Positions 57,625-64,000 of a stretch of 64,000 nt of DNA are shown here, piece after piece. Under the pieces are notes generated by a model that worked only from the letters and a program-made list of their open reading frames with translations, was not told the origin of the DNA and did not search any database. Location: contig NZ_CP150304.1 of the NCBI RefSeq assembly GCF_037992945.1, forward strand, positions 3,661,501-3,725,500, written 5' to 3'. Position 1 is the first letter of the stretch, and the number at the start of each line of letters is the position of its first letter. The translations under genes were made by a program, and so were the position numbers. Origin of the DNA: Peribacillus sp. FSL E2-0218 (GTDB taxonomy: Bacteria > Bacillota > Bacilli > Bacillales > DSM-1321).

Positions 57625-59766
57625 ATGCAGGAAAAACTGTTTGCGTTAGATATTGGAACACGATCAGTTGTAGGAATTATATTGGAAAAAGAACAGGAAT
57701 GCTATAAAATAGTCGACATTTTATCTTGGGAGCATTCCGAGAGAGCGATGCTTGATGGCCAGATTCACGATGTTCTGGCCGTCTCCAAAGTCATTTCCCA
57801 AATAAAGGGACAATTGGAAGAAAAGCATGGTCCGTTAAAAAAGGTATCCGTAGCTGCCGCAGGAAGGGCATTAAAAACCGAACGGGCGAAGATGACGATC
57901 AAGATCGGCGGGAAGCCCCTGATGACGCGGGAGGATGTCCTCCACCTTGAATTCAGTGCCGTTCAGGAAGCGCAGACCATCGTAGCCAAGCAAAAACATT
58001 CCCAATCAACCTATTATTGTGTAGGATATTCCGTTTTATACTACCATCTTGATGGGCAGGAATTAGGCAGCCTGCTTGATCAGAGCGGTGATGAGGCATC
58101 CGTTGAAATCATCGCAACCTTCCTGCCAAAGGTTGTTGTGGAATCGTTGCTGGCAGCCTTAAAAAGAGCGGATCTGGAAATGCAGGCCCTTACTCTCGAG
58201 CCGATTGCAGCCATCAATGTGCTCATTCCGGCATCGATGCGGCGCTTGAACGTCGCTTTGGTCGATATTGGCGCAGGAACATCCGATATAGCCCTGACGG
58301 ATTCAGGGACCGTCATTGCCTATGGGATGGTGCCGATCGCCGGTGATGAAATAACCGAAGCGATCAGCGACCACCTCCTCCTTGATTTCCCTCAGGCCGA
58401 ACAGGCAAAGCGGGATTTGACGAATCATGAACAAATAAAGGTTACCGATATTCTCGGCTTTGCCAATGAGTTATCCACAACGGAAATCATTGATCAGATC
58501 CATCCTGCACTCGATCGTCTGGCCGAGAGCATCAGCTCGGAAATCCTTTCCTTGAATAACTCAAAAGCACCTAAGGCAGTGATGCTTGTCGGTGGAGGCA
58601 GCCAAACACCCGAGTTGCCTCGCCTTTTGGCCCAAAAACTGAACCTGCCCGAGAACAGGGTGGCCATCCGGGGCATCGATGCCATCCAGAATCTAGACAT
58701 TTCGGATTTGATCCAGATGGGACCCGAATTGGTGACTCCCATCGGCATTGCCATAGCGGCAGATCAAAACCCGATTCAATATATAAGCGTTACCGTTGAT
58801 GGCCGCCCCATCCGTCTATTCGATATGGAACGGACAAACGTCGGGGATTGCCTGCTTACAGCCGGAATCCGGGTGAGTTCCCTATATGGAAAGCCAGGAA
58901 TGGCCAAAATCGTCCATATCAACGGACACCAGATCACGCTTCCGGGACAGCAAGGGGAGAAATCACGAATCACACTAAATGGCAAGGAAGCCTCCTTGGA
59001 CACGGAAGTGAGGAATGAGGATATCATCACGACGACCAAAGGAACTGACGGCGCCCCTCCCCATACGGTAATACGTGATTTGCTTGATGGCCAAATGAGC
59101 AAAACGGTTACGGTGAATGGAGTCAAGCATACCATTCCAGCTGTCATCCTCAGGAATGGCGCAGCCGTATCAGGAGATGAACTTGTCGAGGACCATGACC
59201 AAATCGTCTGCCGCATGGAGGAAACGATTCAAGGATTGCTTAAAGAGATCCAACTTCCGGAACTGCTGACCTATCTTGAACCATTTTCGATTCAGCTGAA
59301 TGGACAAGACACTCAAATTCGCACATTGACCGGCAGGATCACAAAAAATGGTCTCGAAACGAAGCCAGCCTACTCTTTCGATGAAGGCGATGAAATCGTC
59401 ATCAAACCGATCGATCCCCCTGCATTAGGGGAAATATGTAACGAATTGAAGATCCAGCCGTCCTGCTCCATACCGGTTTTCTTCGAGGATGAAAAAATCG
59501 TCCTATCCCGGAAACTGGCCGAGTTCCGGCGAGACGGAGTCATAATGGAGGACGATGATAAGATTTTTGCTGGAGACTCACTGACCTTGATTCAACAAAA
59601 GCCGGAGCCATTCATTTTTCAGGATATATTCCGCCATATCGATATCCATATCCCGGCCCAGGGCAATAATCGCTTCACTCTTATCAAAAACGAACAAGAA
59701 ACGACCTTTCATGAAACGATTTACCCTGGAGACCGTTTGAAAATCCATTGGCCGGCCACCGTATGA
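57625..59766 (+). CDS. FtsA-like actin-fold protein with repetitive C-terminus
   Basis: 713 residues. The N-terminal half (about 1-385) is an FtsA/PilM-type ATPase: phosphate 1 FALDIGTRSVVGII (about 5), an insert like the FtsA SHS2/1C region, phosphate 2 ALVDIGAGTSDIAL (about 211) and adenosine motif VMLVGGGSQTPELP (about 320). The C-terminal half has about five units of 40-50 residues that each end like GDEIVIKP, GDSLTLIQ or GDRLKIHW, suggesting small beta-grasp-like domains. No membrane segment or FtsA C-terminal amphipathic helix is obvious. ATG at 57625 follows AGGTG. True FtsA would normally sit beside ftsZ, so this is a paralogue of unknown role. Confidence 0.8.
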   Translation: MQEKLFALDIGTRSVVGIILEKEQECYKIVDILSWEHSERAMLDGQIHDVLAVSKVISQIKGQLEEKHGPLKKVSVAAAGRALKTERAKMTIKIGGKPLMTREDVLHLEFSAVQEAQTIVAKQKHSQSTYYCVGYSVLYYHLDGQELGSLLDQSGDEASVEIIATFLPKVVVESLLAALKRADLEMQALTLEPIAAINVLIPASMRRLNVALVDIGAGTSDIALTDSGTVIAYGMVPIAGDEITEAISDHLLLDFPQAEQAKRDLTNHEQIKVTDILGFANELSTTEIIDQIHPALDRLAESISSEILSLNNSKAPKAVMLVGGGSQTPELPRLLAQKLNLPENRVAIRGIDAIQNLDISDLIQMGPELVTPIGIAIAADQNPIQYISVTVDGRPIRLFDMERTNVGDCLLTAGIRVSSLYGKPGMAKIVHINGHQITLPGQQGEKSRITLNGKEASLDTEVRNEDIITTTKGTDGAPPHTVIRDLLDGQMSKTVTVNGVKHTIPAVILRNGAAVSGDELVEDHDQIVCRMEETIQGLLKEIQLPELLTYLEPFSIQLNGQDTQIRTLTGRITKNGLETKPAYSFDEGDEIVIKPIDPPALGEICNELKIQPSCSIPVFFEDEKIVLSRKLAEFRRDGVIMEDDDKIFAGDSLTLIQQKPEPFIFQDIFRHIDIHIPAQGNNRFTLIKNEQETTFHETIYPGDRLKIHWPATV

Positions 59767-59787
59767 TCGACTGCATTACAAAATCGA

Positions 59788-59845
59788 ATGTCCCCTTTAG
59801 AATAGACCCTTTGAAAAAAGTCTATCCTGTAGGGGACTTTGTTTA
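59788..59845 (+). terminator. terminator of the FtsA-like gene
   Basis: GTCCCCT..AGAATAGAC pairs with GTCTATCCTGTAGGGGAC (59790-59807 with 59820-59837, about 15 of 18 pairs), then TTTGTTTAT. Confidence 0.8.
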
Positions 59846-59979
59846 TAACAAAAGACACGACGGAGGAAGTGACCTAATCATGATCATTCCGTTCCACTAC
59901 AGACACTCGCTTATCCAGCGAGCGGCCCGGGAAGTCCAAAAAGGATGCTAATGGAACCTTTTAAAGGATAGCGGAGCCA

Positions 59980-60018
59980 AAAAAAAGATGCCGCCTGTAC
60001 AAAATACAGACAACATCT
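59980..60018 (-). terminator. brxC terminator
   Basis: Reading leftward, GATGTTGTCTGTA pairs with TACAGGCGGCATC over 13 bp (three G.U), followed by TTTTTTT. Confidence 0.85.
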
Positions 60019-60089
60019 CCTTCTAGATACCTAGCCTTTTTCAATGCCCTTTCAAAGGATTTCGAAAAAAAGGCTCCGGTCATTATCCA

Positions 60090-60419
60090 TCATTCGGCTA
60101 CGGCCTTGCTCAATGAATCATATGTAATCCGCCAATGAGATTCATTCCAGACCGGCTTTCCATTTTTAAAAAGGATGGCCTGGGGGGATTGATGTTTGAT
60201 ATCGAAAGTTTCCGCCACATAATTGGAGAGCGGGCGAGCTTCCTGAACGGCTAAATAGGCCGTTTTAAGCTGTTCATTCCCGGCAATGAACTTCCCGTAT
60301 TGTTCATGCGCCTCGGCACTCACAGGACATGTTAGGCTATGCTTGAACAGCAGGAACGTATCCTCCTTTAAAAGCTCATTGAATTGTTCTTCCGTTTCGA
60401 TTTTGGATGTTGTCATCAT
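60090..60419 (-). CDS. brxC: monothiol bacilliredoxin BrxC (YtxJ)
   Basis: 109-residue thioredoxin-fold protein of the YtxJ family that removes bacillithiol from mixed disulfides or acts in its redox relay. The single active Cys is in LFKHSLTCPVSAEAHEQYG (about residue 31). The cis-Pro loop is KHQSPQAILFKNGKPVW (about 75-91). ATG at 60419 lies 5 bases after AAAGGAG (a second ATG follows at once). In B. subtilis ytxJ is cotranscribed with ytxGH; here a terminator lies between ytxH and brxC. Confidence 0.9.
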   Translation of the reverse strand: MMTTSKIETEEQFNELLKEDTFLLFKHSLTCPVSAEAHEQYGKFIAGNEQLKTAYLAVQEARPLSNYVAETFDIKHQSPQAILFKNGKPVWNESHWRITYDSLSKAVAE

Positions 60420-60455
60420 ACAGTCTCCTTTCATTTACGATTTGAATGTTACCAT

Positions 60456-60495
60456 CAAAAAGGCGATGAAGCCATTTCAGCGCTTCATCGCCTTA
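60456..60495 (-). terminator. ytxGH terminator
   Basis: AGGCGATGAAGC / GCTTCATCGCCT (60461-60472 with 60482-60493), followed leftward by TTTTGATGG. It lies between ytxH and brxC, suggesting partial or full termination. Confidence 0.8.
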
Positions 60496-60543
60496 TTCTT
60501 CGTACCGCATTGCTTCTTCATCCAAGCTTAAGCGACTTGGCGA

Positions 60544-61116
60544 TTATTTCTTTAATTTATTTTCCGTTTCATCAAACGCCTTTTTCGCTTCATCAAGTTT
60601 TAATTTGGCCGTGTTTTTGTTGCCGCTTGTAGGATCGGCAGGTTGGTTTTCAGCATCCTTTTTGTCCGCAAAATTGGTTTCGACGGATACGATCTTGGAA
60701 TCTGTTGCTCCCGTTACATCAATATCCTTATTGCTTGAATTTGTCGTATCATCAGCTGCGTCACCGTTTTCTTTGACAGGTTTTAAGCTTTTCACCTTAT
60801 TGACGATGTCGGATGATTTATTTGAAACGATTTCCGTTACGGAACTTGTTTTTTCTTTTGCAGTATCTGCAATAACCGTACCTTTTTCCATTGCCGTTTG
60901 CCTTAATTTTTCGGTCTTCTCAGAAATGTTTTTAGCTTGTTCGTTGAAATCATTCCTTAATTCCTTACCTGTTTTCGGAGCCATGAACAATGCTGTAGCC
61001 GCACCGATCATCCCGCCGATCAAGGCGCCAATCATAAAGTCCTTTGAATTGATCGAGTCGCGTTCGTCCTCATATGTTTTTTGATAGTCCTTTGTCGGAT
61101 ATTCTTTTTGAGTCAT
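60544..61116 (-). CDS. ytxH: YtxH-domain stress protein
   Basis: 190 residues. An acidic N-terminus is followed by the glycine-zipper YtxH motif with a membrane-spanning or inserting segment (about 28-52, DFMIGALIGGMIGAATALFM, then APKTGKELRNDF). The rest is a long charged helix and a disordered Thr/Asn/Asp-rich tail (about 130-180). It is longer than B. subtilis YtxH (about 150). ytxGHJ is a sigma-B/sigma-H general stress operon in B. subtilis; function unknown. ATG at 61116 follows GAGAGGGGA at 7 bases. Confidence 0.88.
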   Translation of the reverse strand: MTQKEYPTKDYQKTYEDERDSINSKDFMIGALIGGMIGAATALFMAPKTGKELRNDFNEQAKNISEKTEKLRQTAMEKGTVIADTAKEKTSSVTEIVSNKSSDIVNKVKSLKPVKENGDAADDTTNSSNKDIDVTGATDSKIVSVETNFADKKDAENQPADPTSGNKNTAKLKLDEAKKAFDETENKLKK

Positions 61117-61163
61117 AATACATTCCCCTCTCAATTTTCAGTTTATTTTTCATTAACTAGATT

Positions 61164-61673
61164 TTATGATCTAGAACGTAAAAACCTTTTTTTAGGCAGG
61201 TCATCTGTTTCCAGTGCTATCCGTTCCAACTCCGCTCTCTCGGCTGGAGTCGGGGCGGCCTGCTTGCTTCTAGCCTTCCATTTGTCCCGAATCTCTAAAG
61301 CTACGTTACTCCACTGGACAATTTGTGAAATTCTTTCCTGATTATTATCAATCTCAGCCTGAACTTTATTGGAAACCTTTTGGACTGAAGAATTGAAGCT
61401 GGAGATGGATGTACCTACATCCTTCACGGCATCAACCACTGAGTTCAGATTTTCTGACTTATGTTGCAGATCTTCAGCCAACGTATTCGTTTTATGTAAT
61501 AGCTGAGTAGTTTCGAGCGTTATGCCCTGCATTTGGCTCTCGAGCCCTGTCAGCGTCCGGGCCACACTGTCCAGGGTGGTTTGAAGTGATGTCAGTACCT
61601 TCGTTAGGAAAATAACTAGGACCAAGAAAGCGATCGCTGCAACAGCAGCACTTACGTATAAAATAATCTCCAT
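61164..61673 (-). CDS. ytxG: DUF948 membrane protein YtxG
   Basis: 169 residues: an N-terminal membrane segment (about 2-24, ILYVSAAVAAIAFLVLVIF), then a heptad-rich DUF948 helix region (TTLDSVARTLTGLESQMQGI, LHKTNTLAEDLQHKSENL) resembling MCP-like coiled coils, and a basic C-terminus (KKRFLRSRS). It is first gene of ytxG-ytxH, 47 bases apart. It is a general stress protein of unknown function. Confidence 0.9.
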   Translation of the reverse strand: MEIILYVSAAVAAIAFLVLVIFLTKVLTSLQTTLDSVARTLTGLESQMQGITLETTQLLHKTNTLAEDLQHKSENLNSVVDAVKDVGTSISSFNSSVQKVSNKVQAEIDNNQERISQIVQWSNVALEIRDKWKARSKQAAPTPAERAELERIALETDDLPKKRFLRSRS

Positions 61674-61897
61674 TGGAACACCTCCGAAAAAATCGACTTA
61701 TTTAACTGTTAGTTATTAATTACCCCTTCCCGCTCATTATAAACGTATTTATTTTTTCAATATACCCTATCGTACCCTAATCTGGAAATATTGTTGTCCA
61801 GATCCAGTTCCTTCTTCGAAATCAATGTGTCGCACTTCTGGCCGGAAATCGGGTATGATAGTAAGATAAGTCGAATTTAAACAATGGAGGTATTTTT

Positions 61898-63010
61898 ATG
61901 AAAGATCCCAGAATTGAAACATTGGCCAAAAACTTGATCAATTATTCCGTGAAGCTTCAAAAAGGTGAAAAGATCTTGATCGAAAACTTTGGATTGCAGC
62001 GTGAACTTGTTAATGCCCTTGTGAATGAAGCCTATGAAGCAGGTGGTTACCCATTCGTCCTGTTGAAGGATCATCAAGTGGATCGTGCCTTGCTGATGGG
62101 TGCCAAAGAAGAACAGTACAAGATGATGGGTGAGTTTGAAGCGAACGTAATGAGCCAGATGGATGCTTATATCGGGCTTCGCGCCGGGGATAATATCAAT
62201 GAACAATCCGACGTCCCTCCAGAGAAGATGGCGATCCATGGACAAACCGTCGGCAAAGTACATAGGAATATCCGCGTGCCACAAACAAAATGGGTCGTGC
62301 TTCGCTACCCGACAAACTCCATGGCCCAATTAGCCAAGATGAGTACAGAAGCTTTCGAAGATTTTTATTTCGAAGTCTGTAACCTCGACTATGGCAAGAT
62401 GAGCGCAGCCATGGACAGCCTTGTCGAATTGATGGATAAGACGGATAAGGTCCGCATAACCGGGCCCGGAACGGACCTAACCTTCTCCATCAAAGACATC
62501 AAGGCCATCAAATGTGCAGGTGAGCTGAACATTCCTGACGGTGAAGTATATACCGCTCCCGTGAAGGATTCCATCAATGGAGTGATTTCGTATAATACTC
62601 CATCACCGTATCAGGGTTTTACCTTTGAAAACGTGAAATTGACCTTCAAAGATGGAAAAATCGTTGAAGCGATGGCGAATGATACAAACCGCATCAACAA
62701 AATTTTTGACACAGATGAGGGTGCTAGATATGTCGGTGAATTTGCAATTGGTGTAAATCCTTATATTCTACACCCGATGCAAGATATCCTCTTTGATGAA
62801 AAAATTGATGGAAGTTTTCATTTCACTCCTGGGCAATGCTATGATGATGCCTTTAATGGCAACCACTCGGACATCCACTGGGACTTGGTCAATATTCAAC
62901 GCCCGGAATACGGCGGGGGGGAAATCCACTTCGATGATGTCTTGATACGTAAGGACGGCCGCTTCGTCTTGCCTGAACTGGAAGATTTGAATCCAGAAAA
63001 TTTAAAATAA
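61898..63010 (+). CDS. M29-family aminopeptidase (AmpS/PepS type)
   Basis: 370-residue metallo-aminopeptidase; B. subtilis AmpS is about 410, so this is the shorter subgroup. N-terminal alpha/beta domain (about 1-200), then the catalytic domain. Predicted dimetal ligands: Glu in GELNIPDGEVYTAP (about 210), Glu in GARYVGEFAIG (about 283), His in DGSFHFTPGQCYDD (about 309), and the His/Asp cluster GNHSDIHWDLV (about 325). It should release N-terminal residues from short peptides. ATG follows GGAGG. It diverges from ytxG and converges on murC. Confidence 0.92.
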   Translation: MKDPRIETLAKNLINYSVKLQKGEKILIENFGLQRELVNALVNEAYEAGGYPFVLLKDHQVDRALLMGAKEEQYKMMGEFEANVMSQMDAYIGLRAGDNINEQSDVPPEKMAIHGQTVGKVHRNIRVPQTKWVVLRYPTNSMAQLAKMSTEAFEDFYFEVCNLDYGKMSAAMDSLVELMDKTDKVRITGPGTDLTFSIKDIKAIKCAGELNIPDGEVYTAPVKDSINGVISYNTPSPYQGFTFENVKLTFKDGKIVEAMANDTNRINKIFDTDEGARYVGEFAIGVNPYILHPMQDILFDEKIDGSFHFTPGQCYDDAFNGNHSDIHWDLVNIQRPEYGGGEIHFDDVLIRKDGRFVLPELEDLNPENLK

Positions 63011-63027
63011 ACGGCATGATTGCAATC

Positions 63028-63074
63028 AAAAAAAAAAACGATCGACCCCAGCTCTGGGATCGATCGTTTTTTTA
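63028..63074. terminator. bidirectional terminator, aminopeptidase/murC
   Basis: 15-bp stem (63037-63051 with 63054-63068, one mismatch) flanked by A11 and T7. Confidence 0.9.
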
Positions 63075-64000
63075 TTTTACCTGCAGTGAGTGCTCGTAGG
63101 CTGCCTGGAACTTTTGGATGTCCCCAGCGCCCATGAATAACACGACACTGTTATCATGATTTTGCAAAATGGAAGTGGTGTTCTCCGTGATTAGCTCGGC
63201 ACCGGGAATTTTACCTTGAAGGTCTTCAATCGATAATTTCCCTTGATGTTCGCGAGCAGATCCAAAAATTTCACATAAGTATACTTTGTCGGCCAAATTC
63301 AAGCTGTCGGCAAATTCATCCAGGAATGCCTGCGTTCTTGAGAAAGTATGCGGCTGAAAAACAGCTACAACTTCACGCTCTGGATATTTTTGACGTGCTG
63401 AGTCAACAGTTGCCGAGATTTCAGTCGGATGATGCGCATAATCATCAATGATGATCTGACTTCCGATTTCCTTTTCGGAGAACCGGCGTTTAACTCCGCC
63501 AAAAGTCCGCAATTGGGCTTTCACGGCTTCCGTATCCAAGTTTTCATATTTACAAAGTGCAATGACACCAAGTGCATTCAATACATTATGCTTTCCAAAG
63601 GTAGGAATCGTGAATGTATCATAGTAATTGTTTCTTACATGCACATCGAAGGTCGTGCCATCCGGAGTGACGGAAACATTTTTCGCTTGAAAATCGTTCC
63701 CTTCTGCAAATCCGTAAAAAATAACCGGTACTTTCGCCTGAATATGTGGTAAATGCTCATCATCGCCGCACGCAATAATGCCTTTGTTGACTTGAAGGGC
63801 CATCGTTTGGAAAGCCTCAAACACGTCTTCGACATTGGCGTAATAATCAGGATGATCAAAATCAATATTGGTCATGATTGCATAATCAGGATAATAGGAA
63901 AGGAAATGACGGCGATATTCACATGCTTCGAATACGAAGTAGTCAGAATTCACGATCCCTTTCCCCGTCCCATCCCCAATCAGGAAGGAGGTCGGTTTAA
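63072..64000 (-). CDS. murC: UDP-N-acetylmuramate-L-alanine ligase (5' end cut by window edge)
   Basis: Adds L-Ala to UDP-MurNAc, committing it to the peptidoglycan stem peptide. About 309 C-terminal residues of roughly 430 are present; the open frame continues past the right edge with KPTSFLIGDGTGKG. The central ATPase domain shows FEACEYRRHFLSYYPDYAIM, then TNIDFDHPDYYANVEDV and the carbamylated-Lys region. The C-terminal Mur domain has IIIDDYAHHPTEISATV and FQPHTFSRT. Gene order ytxG, then murC matches B. subtilis, with an aminopeptidase inserted. Confidence 0.97.
   Translation of the reverse strand, partial: KPTSFLIGDGTGKGIVNSDYFVFEACEYRRHFLSYYPDYAIMTNIDFDHPDYYANVEDVFEAFQTMALQVNKGIIACGDDEHLPHIQAKVPVIFYGFAEGNDFQAKNVSVTPDGTTFDVHVRNNYYDTFTIPTFGKHNVLNALGVIALCKYENLDTEAVKAQLRTFGGVKRRFSEKEIGSQIIIDDYAHHPTEISATVDSARQKYPEREVVAVFQPHTFSRTQAFLDEFADSLNLADKVYLCEIFGSAREHQGKLSIEDLQGKIPGAELITENTTSILQNHDNSVVLFMGAGDIQKFQAAYEHSLQVK

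Larger units (their letters stand above)
59788..60040. repeat. intergenic element with opposed terminators (copy B)
   Basis: Second copy of the element at 15546-15845: plus-strand terminator with GTCTATCCTGTAGGGGAC on its right arm, a GC-rich relic CGTTCCACTACAGACACTCG (59890-59909) continuing to CCAGCGAGCGGCCCGGGA, and a minus-strand terminator AGATGCCGCCTGTAC followed by CATCTCCTTCTAGATACCTAG. It lies between the FtsA-like gene and brxC. Confidence 0.6.

Overview
The window is chromosomal DNA from a Gram-positive, endospore-forming Bacillaceae bacterium, close to Bacillus/Peribacillus in character. The proteins resemble Bacillus subtilis products nearly gene for gene. Start sites carry strong Shine-Dalgarno sequences with many TTG/GTG starts, intrinsic terminators are everywhere, and sporulation genes are present (ytrHI, gerW, tgl, an alpha/beta SASP). 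The regulatory RNAs are typical of Firmicutes: a tyrosine T-box, a TPP riboswitch and a long rpsD leader. Gene content and order follow the B. subtilis ytsJ-to-murC region, with some replacements. No tRNA, rRNA, CRISPR array, intact transposon or prophage was seen.

Layout. 1-9 kb: malic enzyme (cut by the left edge), dnaE, sporulation pair ytrH-ytrI, nrnA, ytpI, the regulator ytoI and a small membrane protein. 9-15 kb: ytkL hydrolase, an M24 dipeptidase, an unknown membrane protein, a universal stress protein, and the argG-argH operon behind two ARG boxes. 15-24 kb: ecsC-like/moaB, ackA, ytxK, a tetrapeptide-repeat protein, tpx, ytfI-gerW, and sppA-yteJ behind a sigma-W promoter. 24-29.5 kb: nadK, then a TPP-riboswitch operon for a thiamine-precursor ABC transporter that ends in a TatD-family hydrolase. 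29.5-38 kb: spore transglutaminase tgl, rarD, ytcJ, the acyl-CoA synthetase mbcS, a 21-bp phased repeat array, an SASP gene, and thiI-nifZ. 38-44 kb: ezrA, hisK, refZ, ytsP and dgcP. 44-50 kb: rpsD with a structured leader, tyrS with a T-box, and a 1000-residue class A penicillin-binding protein. 50-56 kb: divergent acsA and acuABC, then ccpA. 56-64 kb: aroA, an FtsA-like actin-fold protein with a repetitive C-terminus, brxC, ytxH/ytxG, an M29 aminopeptidase, and murC (cut by the right edge).

Functional links. Acetate metabolism is clustered: ackA makes acetate or acetyl-P, acsA activates acetate, and acuA/acuC acetylate and deacetylate AcsA, with ccpA adjacent. NifZ supplies sulfur to ThiI for 4-thiouridine. 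EzrA, RefZ, the FtsA-like protein, MurC and the PBP concern division and wall. Oxidative and thiol stress is represented by tpx, brxC and ytsP.

The most interesting non-gene structures are: (i) two related intergenic elements carrying opposed terminators (15.5 and 59.8 kb); (ii) a 13-unit, 21-bp T-tract-phased array (34.9 kb); (iii) scattered relics of one GC-rich repeat; (iv) a 22-bp duplication of the sppA sigma-W -35 region in front of what looks like a decayed small gene. The best protein candidates for new biology are the FtsA-like protein at 57.6 kb and the riboswitch-controlled TatD-family hydrolase at 25.5 kb. Everything here comes from reading the sequence; no database search was run.
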